From the NCBI RefSeq assembly GCF_035982055.1, contig NZ_CP108427.1, forward strand, positions 10,415,001-10,479,000: 64,000 nt of DNA. Reading direction: 5' to 3'. A model generated the notes under the pieces. That model was given only the letters and a program-made list of their open reading frames with translations. It searched no databases and was not told the origin of the DNA. The stretch comes from Streptomyces sp. NBC_01288 (GTDB taxonomy: Bacteria > Actinomycetota > Actinomycetes > Streptomycetales > Streptomycetaceae). The position numbers were made by a program, and so were the translations under genes. How positions within the stretch are numbered: the stretch's first letter is position 1; each line of letters begins with the position of its first letter. Shown here in pieces: positions 8,345 to 16,619 of this stretch.

Positions 8345-10021
8345 ATGAGCTTGGAACCGGCGGAGGAAGTCGTCGGCATCGATGGTCGGTTCCAGTGGGA
8401 GTTCCCGCCGCCGGGCGGTACCGGCCCCGAACCCGGTCCGGGTTCCGGCTCCGCCGCCCTGTCCGTCTGGTACTTCGCCCTGCCGCTCACCTCCGCCCAC
8501 CGCGGCGGCCACTCCGGCGGCGGTGCCCTCGTGGACGGCGTCGACGGCCAGGAGCGGTACCGGAACGAGGGGACGGTCTACCCCCACTCCGGCCTGGTCG
8601 AGATGATCACCTACCAGGAGCGGTACCTCCCCGAACTCTCCTGGAAATACCTCGACTTGAGCCATGTCCCGTGGGACGACGTACGCGCCGCCATCGCCGC
8701 GGACCCCCCGGACGTGGCCGCGTTCACCGTCTACACCGCCACCGCACTGTGGGCTTTCATCGTCGCCGCGGAGATCAAGCGCGTGAACCCGGACGCGGTC
8801 GTCGTGTTCGGCAACGACCACGCGGGAATCCTCCATCGCGAAATACTCACCGGCCACTACGGCCACCGGCTCGTCGATTTCGTCAGCACCGGCAACAACG
8901 GCCCCTTCACCATGCTCGGCCTCCTGTACGCGCTACGCGGCCAACTCGACCTGAAACGCGTCCCGTCCCTCGCCTATCGCGAACACCTCGGGGTCGTGAA
9001 CCAGCCCGCTCCCACCTACCCACTCGACCGCCGCAGGCTCCCCGACTACACACTCATCGAAGACCAACTGGAGCGGTACTACGACAAGGCGTTCGACGTC
9101 TGGTACGCGCACCACTACGACCTGAAGCGCATGGTCACTCTCCCCCTGGACGCGGGCTGCACCTGGGGAACGCGCCCGGGACGCCGGTGCAAACACTGCT
9201 CGATCCAGGGGCTCACCCCGAAGTTCGCCCGGATGGACACGATCGTTCCCGCACTCGAAAAGGCGGTCGGCGGCCTCGGCGCCAATGTCTACGCCGCCGG
9301 TGACTCCACCCTCGGGTTCTCCCGCGCACAGTGGTCCGGCGACATCGGCTACCTCGACGAACTCGCAGAACGCTGCGCCGCCTCACCGGTACTCCGCGAC
9401 CACCGGTTCCTCCTCGCCTACGGCCTGGTCTTCGAGTTCCTCCAGTCGGCCAAGCTGTGCCAGGGCTTCGTCCGCACGTGGAACGTCGGCCTGGAGGCAT
9501 TCGACCCCAAACTCCTCAAGGGCGACTCCAAGGGCATCAACAAAGGACCCGACCGGGTTTACGAGGCACTCGAACTGGCCCAGGAACTGGACTACAAGAT
9601 CTACGCCTCGGGAATCCTCGGCCTGCCCGGTACCACCCGCAAGCAACTCCACGAAGAGGTCGACTCCTGGCTCTCCCTCGCGGAGACCTATCGGGACACC
9701 ATCACCACGGTCTCGGTCGCGGCGCCCGGTGTGATCCCGGGCTCGCGCATGTACTGGGAGAGCTTCCGCTCCCACCCCGAAGTGCGCGCCGCGCACGGCG
9801 AGATCATTCAGGCCCGGCGCCTCACCGAGCTGTACGTCCACGAGAACACCGAGGTCGAACTCGCCGACGTGGAAGCCGCGATCGCCGATGTCGGCCGGGG
9901 CGTCATCGCCCTCGGCCGGGAGCGCGGACACATGAAGTTCGGCGGCTACATGCTCGGCGGAGTCGACGACGACGAGGCGGCCGAACGACGACTGCTCGAC
10001 GAGATCTGCGCCCAGCTCTGA
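8345..10021 (+). CDS. B12-binding-domain-type radical SAM enzyme with CX9CX2C cluster motif
   Basis: Predicted [4Fe-4S]/S-adenosylmethionine enzyme of 558 residues. The N-terminal half (about 40-200) has the layout of a cobalamin-binding Rossmann domain (ALSVWYFALPLT, PPDVAAFTVYTATALW, PDAVVVFGNDHAG). The radical SAM barrel follows: the cysteines lie at 272, 282 and 285 (CTWGTRPGRRCKHC), i.e. CX9CX2C rather than CX3CX2C, followed by a barrel with LLAYGLVFEFL, TWNVGLEAFDPKLL and ASGILGLPGTTRKQL, typical of B12-type radical SAM proteins. The start is uncertain: ATG 8345 is chosen, but the frame is open from GTG 8273. Next come a FAD enzyme 52 bp later and an exporter overlapping that gene, so it is probably the first gene of a three-gene biosynthetic operon. 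Whether cobalamin binds is inference. Confidence 0.85.
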   Translation: MSLEPAEEVVGIDGRFQWEFPPPGGTGPEPGPGSGSAALSVWYFALPLTSAHRGGHSGGGALVDGVDGQERYRNEGTVYPHSGLVEMITYQERYLPELSWKYLDLSHVPWDDVRAAIAADPPDVAAFTVYTATALWAFIVAAEIKRVNPDAVVVFGNDHAGILHREILTGHYGHRLVDFVSTGNNGPFTMLGLLYALRGQLDLKRVPSLAYREHLGVVNQPAPTYPLDRRRLPDYTLIEDQLERYYDKAFDVWYAHHYDLKRMVTLPLDAGCTWGTRPGRRCKHCSIQGLTPKFARMDTIVPALEKAVGGLGANVYAAGDSTLGFSRAQWSGDIGYLDELAERCAASPVLRDHRFLLAYGLVFEFLQSAKLCQGFVRTWNVGLEAFDPKLLKGDSKGINKGPDRVYEALELAQELDYKIYASGILGLPGTTRKQLHEEVDSWLSLAETYRDTITTVSVAAPGVIPGSRMYWESFRSHPEVRAAHGEIIQARRLTELYVHENTEVELADVEAAIADVGRGVIALGRERGHMKFGGYMLGGVDDDEAAERRLLDEICAQL

Positions 10022-10073
10022 CACCGGCGACGGGCTCAAGAGGGCGACGACACCGGTGGAGAAGGCAGTGAAC

Positions 10074-11843
10074 ATGACCGCGAATACGACCGCGCATACG
10101 CCCGTGAGTACGGCTCGGACGACGTGCGTACCCGCAGCGTGGGCCCCTCGTGTGATCGTCGTCGGCGCCGGCGGCGCGGGCCTGGCCGCCGCCGTCGAGG
10201 CCGCCGCCGAGGGCGCCCACGTCGTCCTCGTCACGAAGGCCGTCTACGAGCACGCCCGGCACCGCTGGGCCTCGGCCGGCGGCTGCACCTGGAAGACCCA
10301 TGCCTTCAACGCGGCCGTCGCGCCGGACGACAGCGTCGCGGCCCACATCGAGGACACCCTGGCGGGTGGCGCGTACGCGGGCGACGAGGACATCGTACGG
10401 ACGCTCTGCGAGGGCGCGTTGGGCCTGGTGGAATGGCTGGAAGGCCTCGGGCTGCGCTTCGAGAAGAGCAATGACGGCCGGTTCGCCACCCGCCCGTTCG
10501 GCGGCAACGGCGCGCCCCGCGCCGTCCACCTGGAGGACCGGCTCGGCTTCCACATCCAGCGCGTGCTCGGCGAACGACTCGCACGACTCGTCCAGGAAGG
10601 CCACGTCGAGGTCCATTCCGGGCTGCGGGCCACGGACATCCTGCTCGACGCCGACGGAACCGTACGCGGGCTTGAGGCGCTGTCCGTCGAGAGCCTCGAA
10701 GTCCTGGAGATCGCCGCGGACGCCGTGATCCTCGCGGACGGCGGCGGCACCTCGATGTACGCACCGTCGGCCGCCTCCACGGACAAGACCTGCGACGGTC
10801 TCGCCCTCGGCCTGCGGGCCGGAGCCGAGGCCGTCGACATGGAGTACGTCCAGTTCCATCCCACCGGGCTCGCCTCGGACGTACCGACGTACGACGGAAT
10901 GCCCGTCGAGGAAGCCGTACGGTTCGACGGGGCGACCCTGCTCAACCGTGACGGCGAGCGGTTCATGCTGCGGTACGACCCGCTGGGCGAACAGGCCACC
11001 CGGGACAAGGTGTCGCGGGGTGCCTACCGCGAGATCGTGGAGGGGCGCGGTTTCCCGGACGGCACGGTCCAGCTCGATCTCGGTGCCTGCGCGCATCTGA
11101 TACCGGAGCGCTATCCGGCCTTGTACGAACGTCTCTGTCTGATCAGGCCGGGATTCGGATCGGTGGACGCGTCGGTACTCGCCGTACGTCCCACCGCCCA
11201 TTTCCTGATGGGCGGAGTCCGGACCGACAGCACGGCCCGCACCACGATTCCCGGCCTGTACGCCGCGGGCGAGACCGCGGGCGGCGTCCACGGCGCCAAC
11301 CGCCTCGGCGGGAACGGCCTGTCGGAGGCCCTCGTCTTCGGCCGCATCGCCGGTCGGCATGCGGCGACCCTCGGCGCCGGTACGGGGTTGAAGGAAGAGC
11401 ACATCCGGGTCACCGGGCCCTACCGCATGGACGTCTCCCCGGACGGCGCCTGCCCCGAGGCCCTGCTCCAACTCCTGCGGCGGGAGATGTACTTGAAGGC
11501 CGGCCCGATCCGTACGGCCCGCGATCTCCTGGCGATGACCGAGACGATCGCGACGCTGGACGAGCGCCGGGAGAAGCTGGACATCGCCTCCGGGCCTCGG
11601 GCGGCGGGCCAGGTGCAGACGTGTCTGGACCTGGAGAACCTCCTGCTGGCCTCGCGGCTGATCGTCGAGTCCGCGCTGCTCCGCGAGGAGTCGCGCGGGG
11701 CGCACCACCGCGAGGACTTTCCCTCGACGGCCGCTCACATCACCGGCAACGCGGTCGTGCAGGACTCCGGGAAACTCGCCTGGAAGCCCGTTCGCCGGGG
11801 TGGAACACGGCCTTCCGACACCGGCGCGGAGCACCCGCGATGA
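10074..11843 (+). CDS. Succinate dehydrogenase/fumarate reductase/NadB-family flavoprotein
   Basis: FAD-dependent oxidoreductase of 589 residues. The dinucleotide motif GAGGAG lies at 31-36. Catalytic landmarks of the SdhA/FrdA/NadB family remain: FHPTG, the Glu in VEEAVRFDG, the Arg in TRDKVSRGAY, the His in PTAHFLMGGV, and the C-terminal GLYAAGETAGGVHGANRLGGN. His63 in RHRWASAGG lines up with the His that carries covalent FAD in SdhA/FrdA, whereas NadB lacks it. ATG 10074 is preferred over GTG 10056 because GGAGAAGG lies 9 nt upstream. No iron-sulfur or membrane-anchor subunit is nearby, so it is not a respiratory complex. In this operon it more likely oxidises or desaturates a small acid or amino-acid intermediate (inference). 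Confidence 0.88.
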   Translation: MTANTTAHTPVSTARTTCVPAAWAPRVIVVGAGGAGLAAAVEAAAEGAHVVLVTKAVYEHARHRWASAGGCTWKTHAFNAAVAPDDSVAAHIEDTLAGGAYAGDEDIVRTLCEGALGLVEWLEGLGLRFEKSNDGRFATRPFGGNGAPRAVHLEDRLGFHIQRVLGERLARLVQEGHVEVHSGLRATDILLDADGTVRGLEALSVESLEVLEIAADAVILADGGGTSMYAPSAASTDKTCDGLALGLRAGAEAVDMEYVQFHPTGLASDVPTYDGMPVEEAVRFDGATLLNRDGERFMLRYDPLGEQATRDKVSRGAYREIVEGRGFPDGTVQLDLGACAHLIPERYPALYERLCLIRPGFGSVDASVLAVRPTAHFLMGGVRTDSTARTTIPGLYAAGETAGGVHGANRLGGNGLSEALVFGRIAGRHAATLGAGTGLKEEHIRVTGPYRMDVSPDGACPEALLQLLRREMYLKAGPIRTARDLLAMTETIATLDERREKLDIASGPRAAGQVQTCLDLENLLLASRLIVESALLREESRGAHHREDFPSTAAHITGNAVVQDSGKLAWKPVRRGGTRPSDTGAEHPR

Positions 11844-12472
11844 ACCTGGACAACGGGATCAGCGTGGCCGCCATATCCCTCGGCGTCGTGATCACACCCG
11901 GGCCGAACATGATGTACATGGTCTCGCGGAGCATCGCCCAGGGCCGCCGCGCCGGGGTGGTGTCGCTGCTCGGGGTCGCGGTCGGCGCCCTGGTCTTCGT
12001 GGTGGTGACGAACCTCGGCCTGATGGCCGTGCTGCGAACCGTCCCCGCGCTGTACACGTCCTTCAAGATCGCGGGCGCCGCCTATCTGGGCTGGCTGGCC
12101 TGGCAGGCCTTCAGCTCGGACGGCGCATCCGTCTTCGCCCCGCGCGAGCTGGCGGACACCTCCACCCGTCGGCTCTTCACCATGGGGCTGGTCACGAACC
12201 TCCTCAACCCCAAGATCGCCCTGCTGTACCTCTCGCTGATCCCGCAGTTCGTGGACACCCGGGCGGGCCACGTCCTCCTCCAGGGCTTCGCCTTCGGCGG
12301 CATCCAGGTCGCCGTGAGCGTGTGTGCGAACCTGGTCATCATCATGGCCGCGGGCACCCTGTCGGAGTTCCTCGCCGCGCGACCCGCCTGGCTGCGGGTA
12401 CAGCGGTACGTCACGGGATCCGCGCTCGGCATGCTGGCCCTGCTGCTGGCGACGGACCAGTCGCAGGCGTGA
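11840..12472 (+). CDS. LysE/RhtB-family amino-acid exporter
   Basis: Membrane protein of 210 residues with the usual six-helix RhtB layout. The N-terminal signature ISLGVVITPGPNMMYMVSRS, the GRRAGVVSLLGVAVG loop and NLLNPKIALLYLSLIPQF are characteristic. The ATG overlaps the stop of the flavoprotein gene (ATGA), giving tight coupling. Family members export amino acids or amino-acid-like metabolites, which suggests that the radical SAM/flavoprotein pair makes an amino-acid-type product that has to leave the cell. The substrate is not readable from sequence. Confidence 0.9.
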   Translation: MNLDNGISVAAISLGVVITPGPNMMYMVSRSIAQGRRAGVVSLLGVAVGALVFVVVTNLGLMAVLRTVPALYTSFKIAGAAYLGWLAWQAFSSDGASVFAPRELADTSTRRLFTMGLVTNLLNPKIALLYLSLIPQFVDTRAGHVLLQGFAFGGIQVAVSVCANLVIIMAAGTLSEFLAARPAWLRVQRYVTGSALGMLALLLATDQSQA

Positions 12473-12627
12473 CGAACCGTCAACACCTTCCGCACGGCAC
12501 GGGCGTGCAGAAGGGCGCGGGGGCGGCCGCACCCCGAACGCACACCTCCGAACCACCCCCGCACGCCCTCCTGTTGGCGACCGGTCACTGATGTGCTCGT
12601 CGTTCGTCCAACAAGGGGGAGAAGAAC

Positions 12628-13008
12628 ATGCGTCATCGTCTTGTGCAACGGCTCGCCGTGCTCTGCGCGTCGGCCACTCTGGTCATCGGGTCGACCCTGG
12701 CCGCCGGAACGGCAGCTCACGCCTCGCCGTCATCGCTCGACGGATGCAGGAATCCGTACGTCTGCGTGTACGAACCCCACCAGGTCATGGTGGGCGCCTA
12801 CAAAGACGTCACGCCCTACTGGCAGACCTTCAGTCGCTCCGACGTCACCTACGTCTACAACGCCCGGCACCATGGCGCCGTGTACTTCCTCTACAGCAGC
12901 GGCTACACCAGCTGCGCCGAACCGGGACGCCAGGCCTCCCTGTACCACCGGGGCTACGGCAACGTGACCGGCATCCGTATCGACACCGGCCCGCACTGCT
13001 ACGCCTGA
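12628..13008 (+). CDS. Small secreted Cys-containing protein (peptidase inhibitor I36-like)
   Basis: A 126-residue protein with a clear Sec signal peptide (RLVQRLAVLCASATLVIGS, cleavage after AHA near 31-33). The mature part starts CRNPYVCVYE, contains four cysteines and ends PHCYA. The pattern C-x4-YVCVYE-x-aromatic-rich resembles actinobacterial I36-type inhibitors and beta/gamma-crystallin-like folds. GGGGGAGAAG lies just upstream of ATG 12628. It is probably an extracellular protein with two disulfides, but the inhibitor assignment is tentative. It is apparently monocistronic. Confidence 0.78.
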   Translation: MRHRLVQRLAVLCASATLVIGSTLAAGTAAHASPSSLDGCRNPYVCVYEPHQVMVGAYKDVTPYWQTFSRSDVTYVYNARHHGAVYFLYSSGYTSCAEPGRQASLYHRGYGNVTGIRIDTGPHCYA

Positions 13009-13081
13009 CCCGTATTCAGGGGGCCGCAATTCCCGAGGCCGTTTCCGTCCCGCCATGATGTTCCGCGGAAGGGGGGTCCGC

Positions 13082-13309
13082 ATGGCACAGGACAAACGGC
13101 CTCGGGAGCGATCGCGACAGCCGGGCGGGGCCGCTGATCTGCCCCAGACCGAGGACGCCATCGGCGTGTTCCGCTACAAGAGCGCGGACACCCTTGGCGG
13201 CCCCGACCTGCACCTCGCCACCCAGTACGCGACGATCGCCGACGCCTTCAGGTCCTCTTCCGCGCCGCCCGGGGACCAGGGAGACGGCCCCCTTGAAACC
13301 CCCTCCTGA
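13082..13309 (+). CDS. Small hypothetical protein (75 aa)
   Basis: Short frame starting at ATG 13082 after GGAAGGGGGG, which decides the start over the upstream ATGs. The product has a basic N-terminus (AQDKRPRERSRQPG), a central stretch DAIGVFRYKSADTLGGPDLHLATQYATIADAF that looks like ordered protein, and a polar tail. No signal peptide or membrane segment. It converges on the NB-ARC/TPR regulator gene with 14 bp between the stops. Not recognised. The good ribosome site and codon bias favour a real gene. Confidence 0.55.
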   Translation: MAQDKRPRERSRQPGGAADLPQTEDAIGVFRYKSADTLGGPDLHLATQYATIADAFRSSSAPPGDQGDGPLETPS

Positions 13310-13323
13310 GCCTCTGGCGCGGG

Positions 13324-15387
13324 TCAGGACGGAAGCGGCCCCTGCATCACCAGGGCGAGGCCCTGTTCCGCGTCGTCGTTCAGGGCGTTGGTGAAGGCCT
13401 TGTCGTAGGCGTCGTCGCCGACCGACTTGCGGGCCTGCGACTCCCACTGGTCGCGGACCTCGGAGAGTTCCGGGGTCCCGTGGTTCGGGTGGCCCAGCAT
13501 GCGCCAGAACGTGTTCCCCGTGCCGGAGGTCCGCGCGGCCGCGATGCCATTGCCCTGAACCGCGTTCGCCCCGGTGAGGAGGTCGAGCGCGAGGGCGATG
13601 CCGAGGTTGTCGTTGAGGTTGTGCTTGCTGGTGAGCATGGCCCGGGCATGGAGTTCGGCGTCGTGCGCGCGGCCCTGGAGAAGGTCTATGAAGGCGAGTT
13701 GGTGGAACGCGTACGACCGCGCCCAGTGCTCGCCGTACCGGACGCTGAGCCGGCGCAGGGCTATGGCCGCCTCGTAGGCCTCCGCCAGCCGGCCCAGCGC
13801 GGAGTGGGCGAAGGTCCGGATCACCATGCAGCACAGCTGCGGCGCTCCCGACGGCGGCGACGTGCCGTGGCCGATCAGCGCCCGGTCGCACACGTCGTAC
13901 GCGAGCTCGGGACGGCCCGCCATGAGGTGGGTCAGGCCGAGGGTGTGGGCGGCGAAGAGCTCGGACTGCGGGGTGCCGTCCTCGCGCGCCGCCTCGGTGC
14001 ACTCCTCGCCGATACGCAGGGCGGTCGGGTGGTCGCCCTGGAGGGCCAGCGTGATCCCCAGGGCCCACAGCGCGCGGGTGCGGGACGGGCCCCTGGGCGT
14101 GTCGAGGGCAAGGACGCGTTCGAGGTAGTCGCGGGACTCGTGGAGATGCCCGCAACAGGGCCAGAACAGGCCGGTGCGGCCGGCCATCTCGACGGCGGCG
14201 TCGGGATCCGCCTCGATGAGGTGGTCGAGCGCGGCGCGTACGTCGGCGTGGGTCGCCGAGATCCGCGCGTACCAGGCGACCTGCCGGTCACTGAGCCAAC
14301 CGGCCTCCGCCTCGGCCAGCATGGCGGCGAAGTGCTCGGCATGGAGCCGGGCGAGGGTGTCCTTCTCACCGAGTTCCGCGAGCCACATGGCACCGTACTC
14401 GCACAGCGTGTCGAGCATCCGGTAGCGGTCGCCTGCCTGTTGGAGGACCGACTGGTCGACCAGCCGCTCCATCAGCCACGGGATGTCGTCGGCGCTGAGC
14501 GGGCCGCCCGCGCAGACGGACTGCGCGTCGGCCAGGTCCAGGGGACCGCGGAAGACGGACAGCCTGGCCCACAGCAACCGCTCCAGCGGAGAGCACAGTT
14601 CATGACTCCAGCCGATCGCCGTACGAAGCGCCCGGTGCCGCCTGGGCCACACCGTCTCGTCCACGAGTGTGTCGAGCCGTGATCCGAGACGCTCGGCGAT
14701 CTCCGTGAGGCTGCTCTCCCGCAGCCGCGCGCAGGCGAGTTCGACCGCGAGCGGGATTCCCTCCAGGCGGTGGCAGATGACGGAGACGGCTTCGGCCGAG
14801 CCGGGGGAGTCCAGGGACAGCGCGGGCGCGTTCGTGGCGCAGCGTTCGCGGAACAGCCGTACGGCGTCGCCGTTTCCACCGTCGTCACCGTCGTCCATGG
14901 AGAGCGGAGCCACCTCGATACGGTGCTCGATCCGCACCCCGATGGCCTGCCTGCTGGTGGCGAGGATGGTCAACTGCGGTGCTGCGGCCAGGAGTTCGCT
15001 CATCAGAAGCAGACAGGAGGCCAGCACGCGCTCGCAGCAGTCGAAGACGAGCAGGATCTGCCGGCCGGTCAGCCACTCGCACAGTGCCTCGACCGGGGCG
15101 CGCGGATTGTGGTCCAGGAGATCGACCGCGTCACAGACGGTCGCGGTGAACAACCTGTCGTCGTAGAGGTTGGACAGGTCGATCCACCAGACCCCGTCGG
15201 CGTACTGCCCCCGGATCTGCTCCGCGACGCGCAGCGCCAGCCGGCTCTTCCCGACCCCGCCACCACCGGTGAGCGTGACGCATCGCCGCTGCGCCAACGC
15301 CGTTTTGACTGTGTCGAGTTCGCTGTCGCGGCCGACAAAGCTGGTCGTCATCACTGGGAGGTTGCCTGACACGGTCCCATCCTGCAC
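13324..15387 (-). CDS. NB-ARC ATPase/TPR regulator lacking a DNA-binding domain
   Basis: A 687-residue STAND-type ATPase. Walker A GGGGVGKS is at 41-48, a Walker B-like ILLVFDCCERV follows, then the ILATSRQAIGV sensor and the GIPLAVELACARLRESS helix block typical of AfsR/LuxR-type ATPases. A TPR-like helical half runs from about 330 to the end. Relatives usually carry either an N-terminal SARP/OmpR domain or a C-terminal LuxR helix-turn-helix. Neither is present: the protein starts directly at the ATPase (MTTSFVGRDSEL) and ends ALVMQGPLPS. No HTH remnant was found in the frames downstream. It may act by protein interaction or be a stably shortened regulator. Confidence 0.85.
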   Translation of the reverse strand: MQDGTVSGNLPVMTTSFVGRDSELDTVKTALAQRRCVTLTGGGGVGKSRLALRVAEQIRGQYADGVWWIDLSNLYDDRLFTATVCDAVDLLDHNPRAPVEALCEWLTGRQILLVFDCCERVLASCLLLMSELLAAAPQLTILATSRQAIGVRIEHRIEVAPLSMDDGDDGGNGDAVRLFRERCATNAPALSLDSPGSAEAVSVICHRLEGIPLAVELACARLRESSLTEIAERLGSRLDTLVDETVWPRRHRALRTAIGWSHELCSPLERLLWARLSVFRGPLDLADAQSVCAGGPLSADDIPWLMERLVDQSVLQQAGDRYRMLDTLCEYGAMWLAELGEKDTLARLHAEHFAAMLAEAEAGWLSDRQVAWYARISATHADVRAALDHLIEADPDAAVEMAGRTGLFWPCCGHLHESRDYLERVLALDTPRGPSRTRALWALGITLALQGDHPTALRIGEECTEAAREDGTPQSELFAAHTLGLTHLMAGRPELAYDVCDRALIGHGTSPPSGAPQLCCMVIRTFAHSALGRLAEAYEAAIALRRLSVRYGEHWARSYAFHQLAFIDLLQGRAHDAELHARAMLTSKHNLNDNLGIALALDLLTGANAVQGNGIAAARTSGTGNTFWRMLGHPNHGTPELSEVRDQWESQARKSVGDDAYDKAFTNALNDDAEQGLALVMQGPLPS

Positions 15388-15683
15388 GGCCCGGACGAGG
15401 GGCTAAACCCTCTCCTTGAAAACGGTCACAAGTGATCGGAGTTGGCAACTATTCGATCGGTCGGGTGCCGTGGCCGGCGGAGTGAAGTGCTGTGGCGGGT
15501 GTATCGATTCGGCGGGCGCTCGGGGACCTTCGACAACGGGCTGTTGCGCAAGGCGGAACGGCCCGGCAGTCGCTGAGACGTGCGGATGCGGGCACGGATT
15601 TTCGGAGCGTGATTCCTCCGTCTTCCGCTGACCGGCGGGCAGTTCCCGCACCTTCCCACTCGACCACGCGACGACCACGCCCC
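15388..15683. other. Intergenic region without a recognisable gene
   Basis: About 296 bp between the ATPase/TPR gene start and the end of the dioxygenase gene. It must hold the ATPase promoter. I see no supported ORF, RNA or strong hairpin. Confidence 0.6.
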
Positions 15684-16619
15684 TCACTCCACCTCGAACG
15701 TCGCCCCGATCCCCATCCCGGTGATCCACTCCGGAACCGGCTCGTACGCGCTCCACACCAGCGGCGCCCGTACCGCCGCCTGCCCGATCAGCCACGTACG
15801 GATCTCGTGCCCGCCGCTGCCCGCCTGCTCCTCAAGACCCGCGTCGCCGAGGGCCGCGACCGGCTCGGCCTCTCCCGTCCCCAACTGCTTGAGGAACCAG
15901 CGGTCCCACACGCTGTTGACGTGCGCGTGCGGGTCGCCGCCCATCGCCCGGACCCGGGGCTCACGTGCGGCCGCGAAGGCTTGGGCGTCCTCGCGGCCGT
16001 GGATCACCGAGTGCCGGCGGTCCTCGGCCATCGCCGGATCGCGCGGGTCGTTCGTCGGCAGCCAGTGGGAGAGCCCGCCGCTCGCGATGACCAGGACCCG
16101 GCCGGCGGCGCCGTCGCCGCGCAGGGTGTCGCCGAGCGCCCGGCCGAAGTCGATGCAGCGTTCCATGGTCGGCAGCGGGGGAGCGGCGGTGTTCACGACG
16201 AGCGGCACCATCGGGATGTCGGTGCCGCCGCACACCATCTCGTAACTCTGCACGAGCCCGTGGTCGACGGTCAGCGAGTACGACAGCGACAGGTCGAAGC
16301 CCGCGCGAGTGAGCCCGTCGTACGCGGACCAGGCCAGTTCACCGGCGACCGGCAGGGGACCGGGCCGACTGCCGAAGTCGCCGAATCCGACGGCGTGTTC
16401 GACGCCGATGAGGAACGGCGGCATCGCGTCGTAGAAGTTCGCGTGGAAGTGATCGGGGCCGATGACCACGACCGCGTCGGGCGCGAACCGTGCGACCGTC
16501 CGGGAGAGCCGGGCCGCCTCGGCGAGGAACCGGCCGCCGGGCTGCTCGGGGCCGTCGGGCGGCAGCAGGGTGGCGAACGGGGAGTGGGACATGGCGACCA
16601 GGCCGAGGATCTCGCTCAT
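15684..16619 (-). CDS. LigB-type extradiol ring-cleavage dioxygenase (MhpB-like)
   Basis: Type III extradiol dioxygenase of 311 residues, about the size of 2,3-dihydroxyphenylpropionate 1,2-dioxygenase. Iron-binding and acid-base landmarks of the family can be seen: SHSPF near the N-terminus, GPDHFHANFYD, the TVDHGL motif, and SGGLSHWLPTNDPRD in the second half. It would cleave a catechol-type ring next to the hydroxyls. It overlaps the upstream hydrolase gene by 4 bp (ATGA) and is the last gene of the minus-strand hydrolase/cupin/SDR operon. The exact catechol is unknown. Confidence 0.9.
   Translation of the reverse strand: MSEILGLVAMSHSPFATLLPPDGPEQPGGRFLAEAARLSRTVARFAPDAVVVIGPDHFHANFYDAMPPFLIGVEHAVGFGDFGSRPGPLPVAGELAWSAYDGLTRAGFDLSLSYSLTVDHGLVQSYEMVCGGTDIPMVPLVVNTAAPPLPTMERCIDFGRALGDTLRGDGAAGRVLVIASGGLSHWLPTNDPRDPAMAEDRRHSVIHGREDAQAFAAAREPRVRAMGGDPHAHVNSVWDRWFLKQLGTGEAEPVAALGDAGLEEQAGSGGHEIRTWLIGQAAVRAPLVWSAYEPVPEWITGMGIGATFEVE

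Noticed and set aside
12473-12627. Possible small gene between the LysE exporter and the secreted protein
   Set aside because: Only short Pro/Arg-rich frames without a ribosome site.
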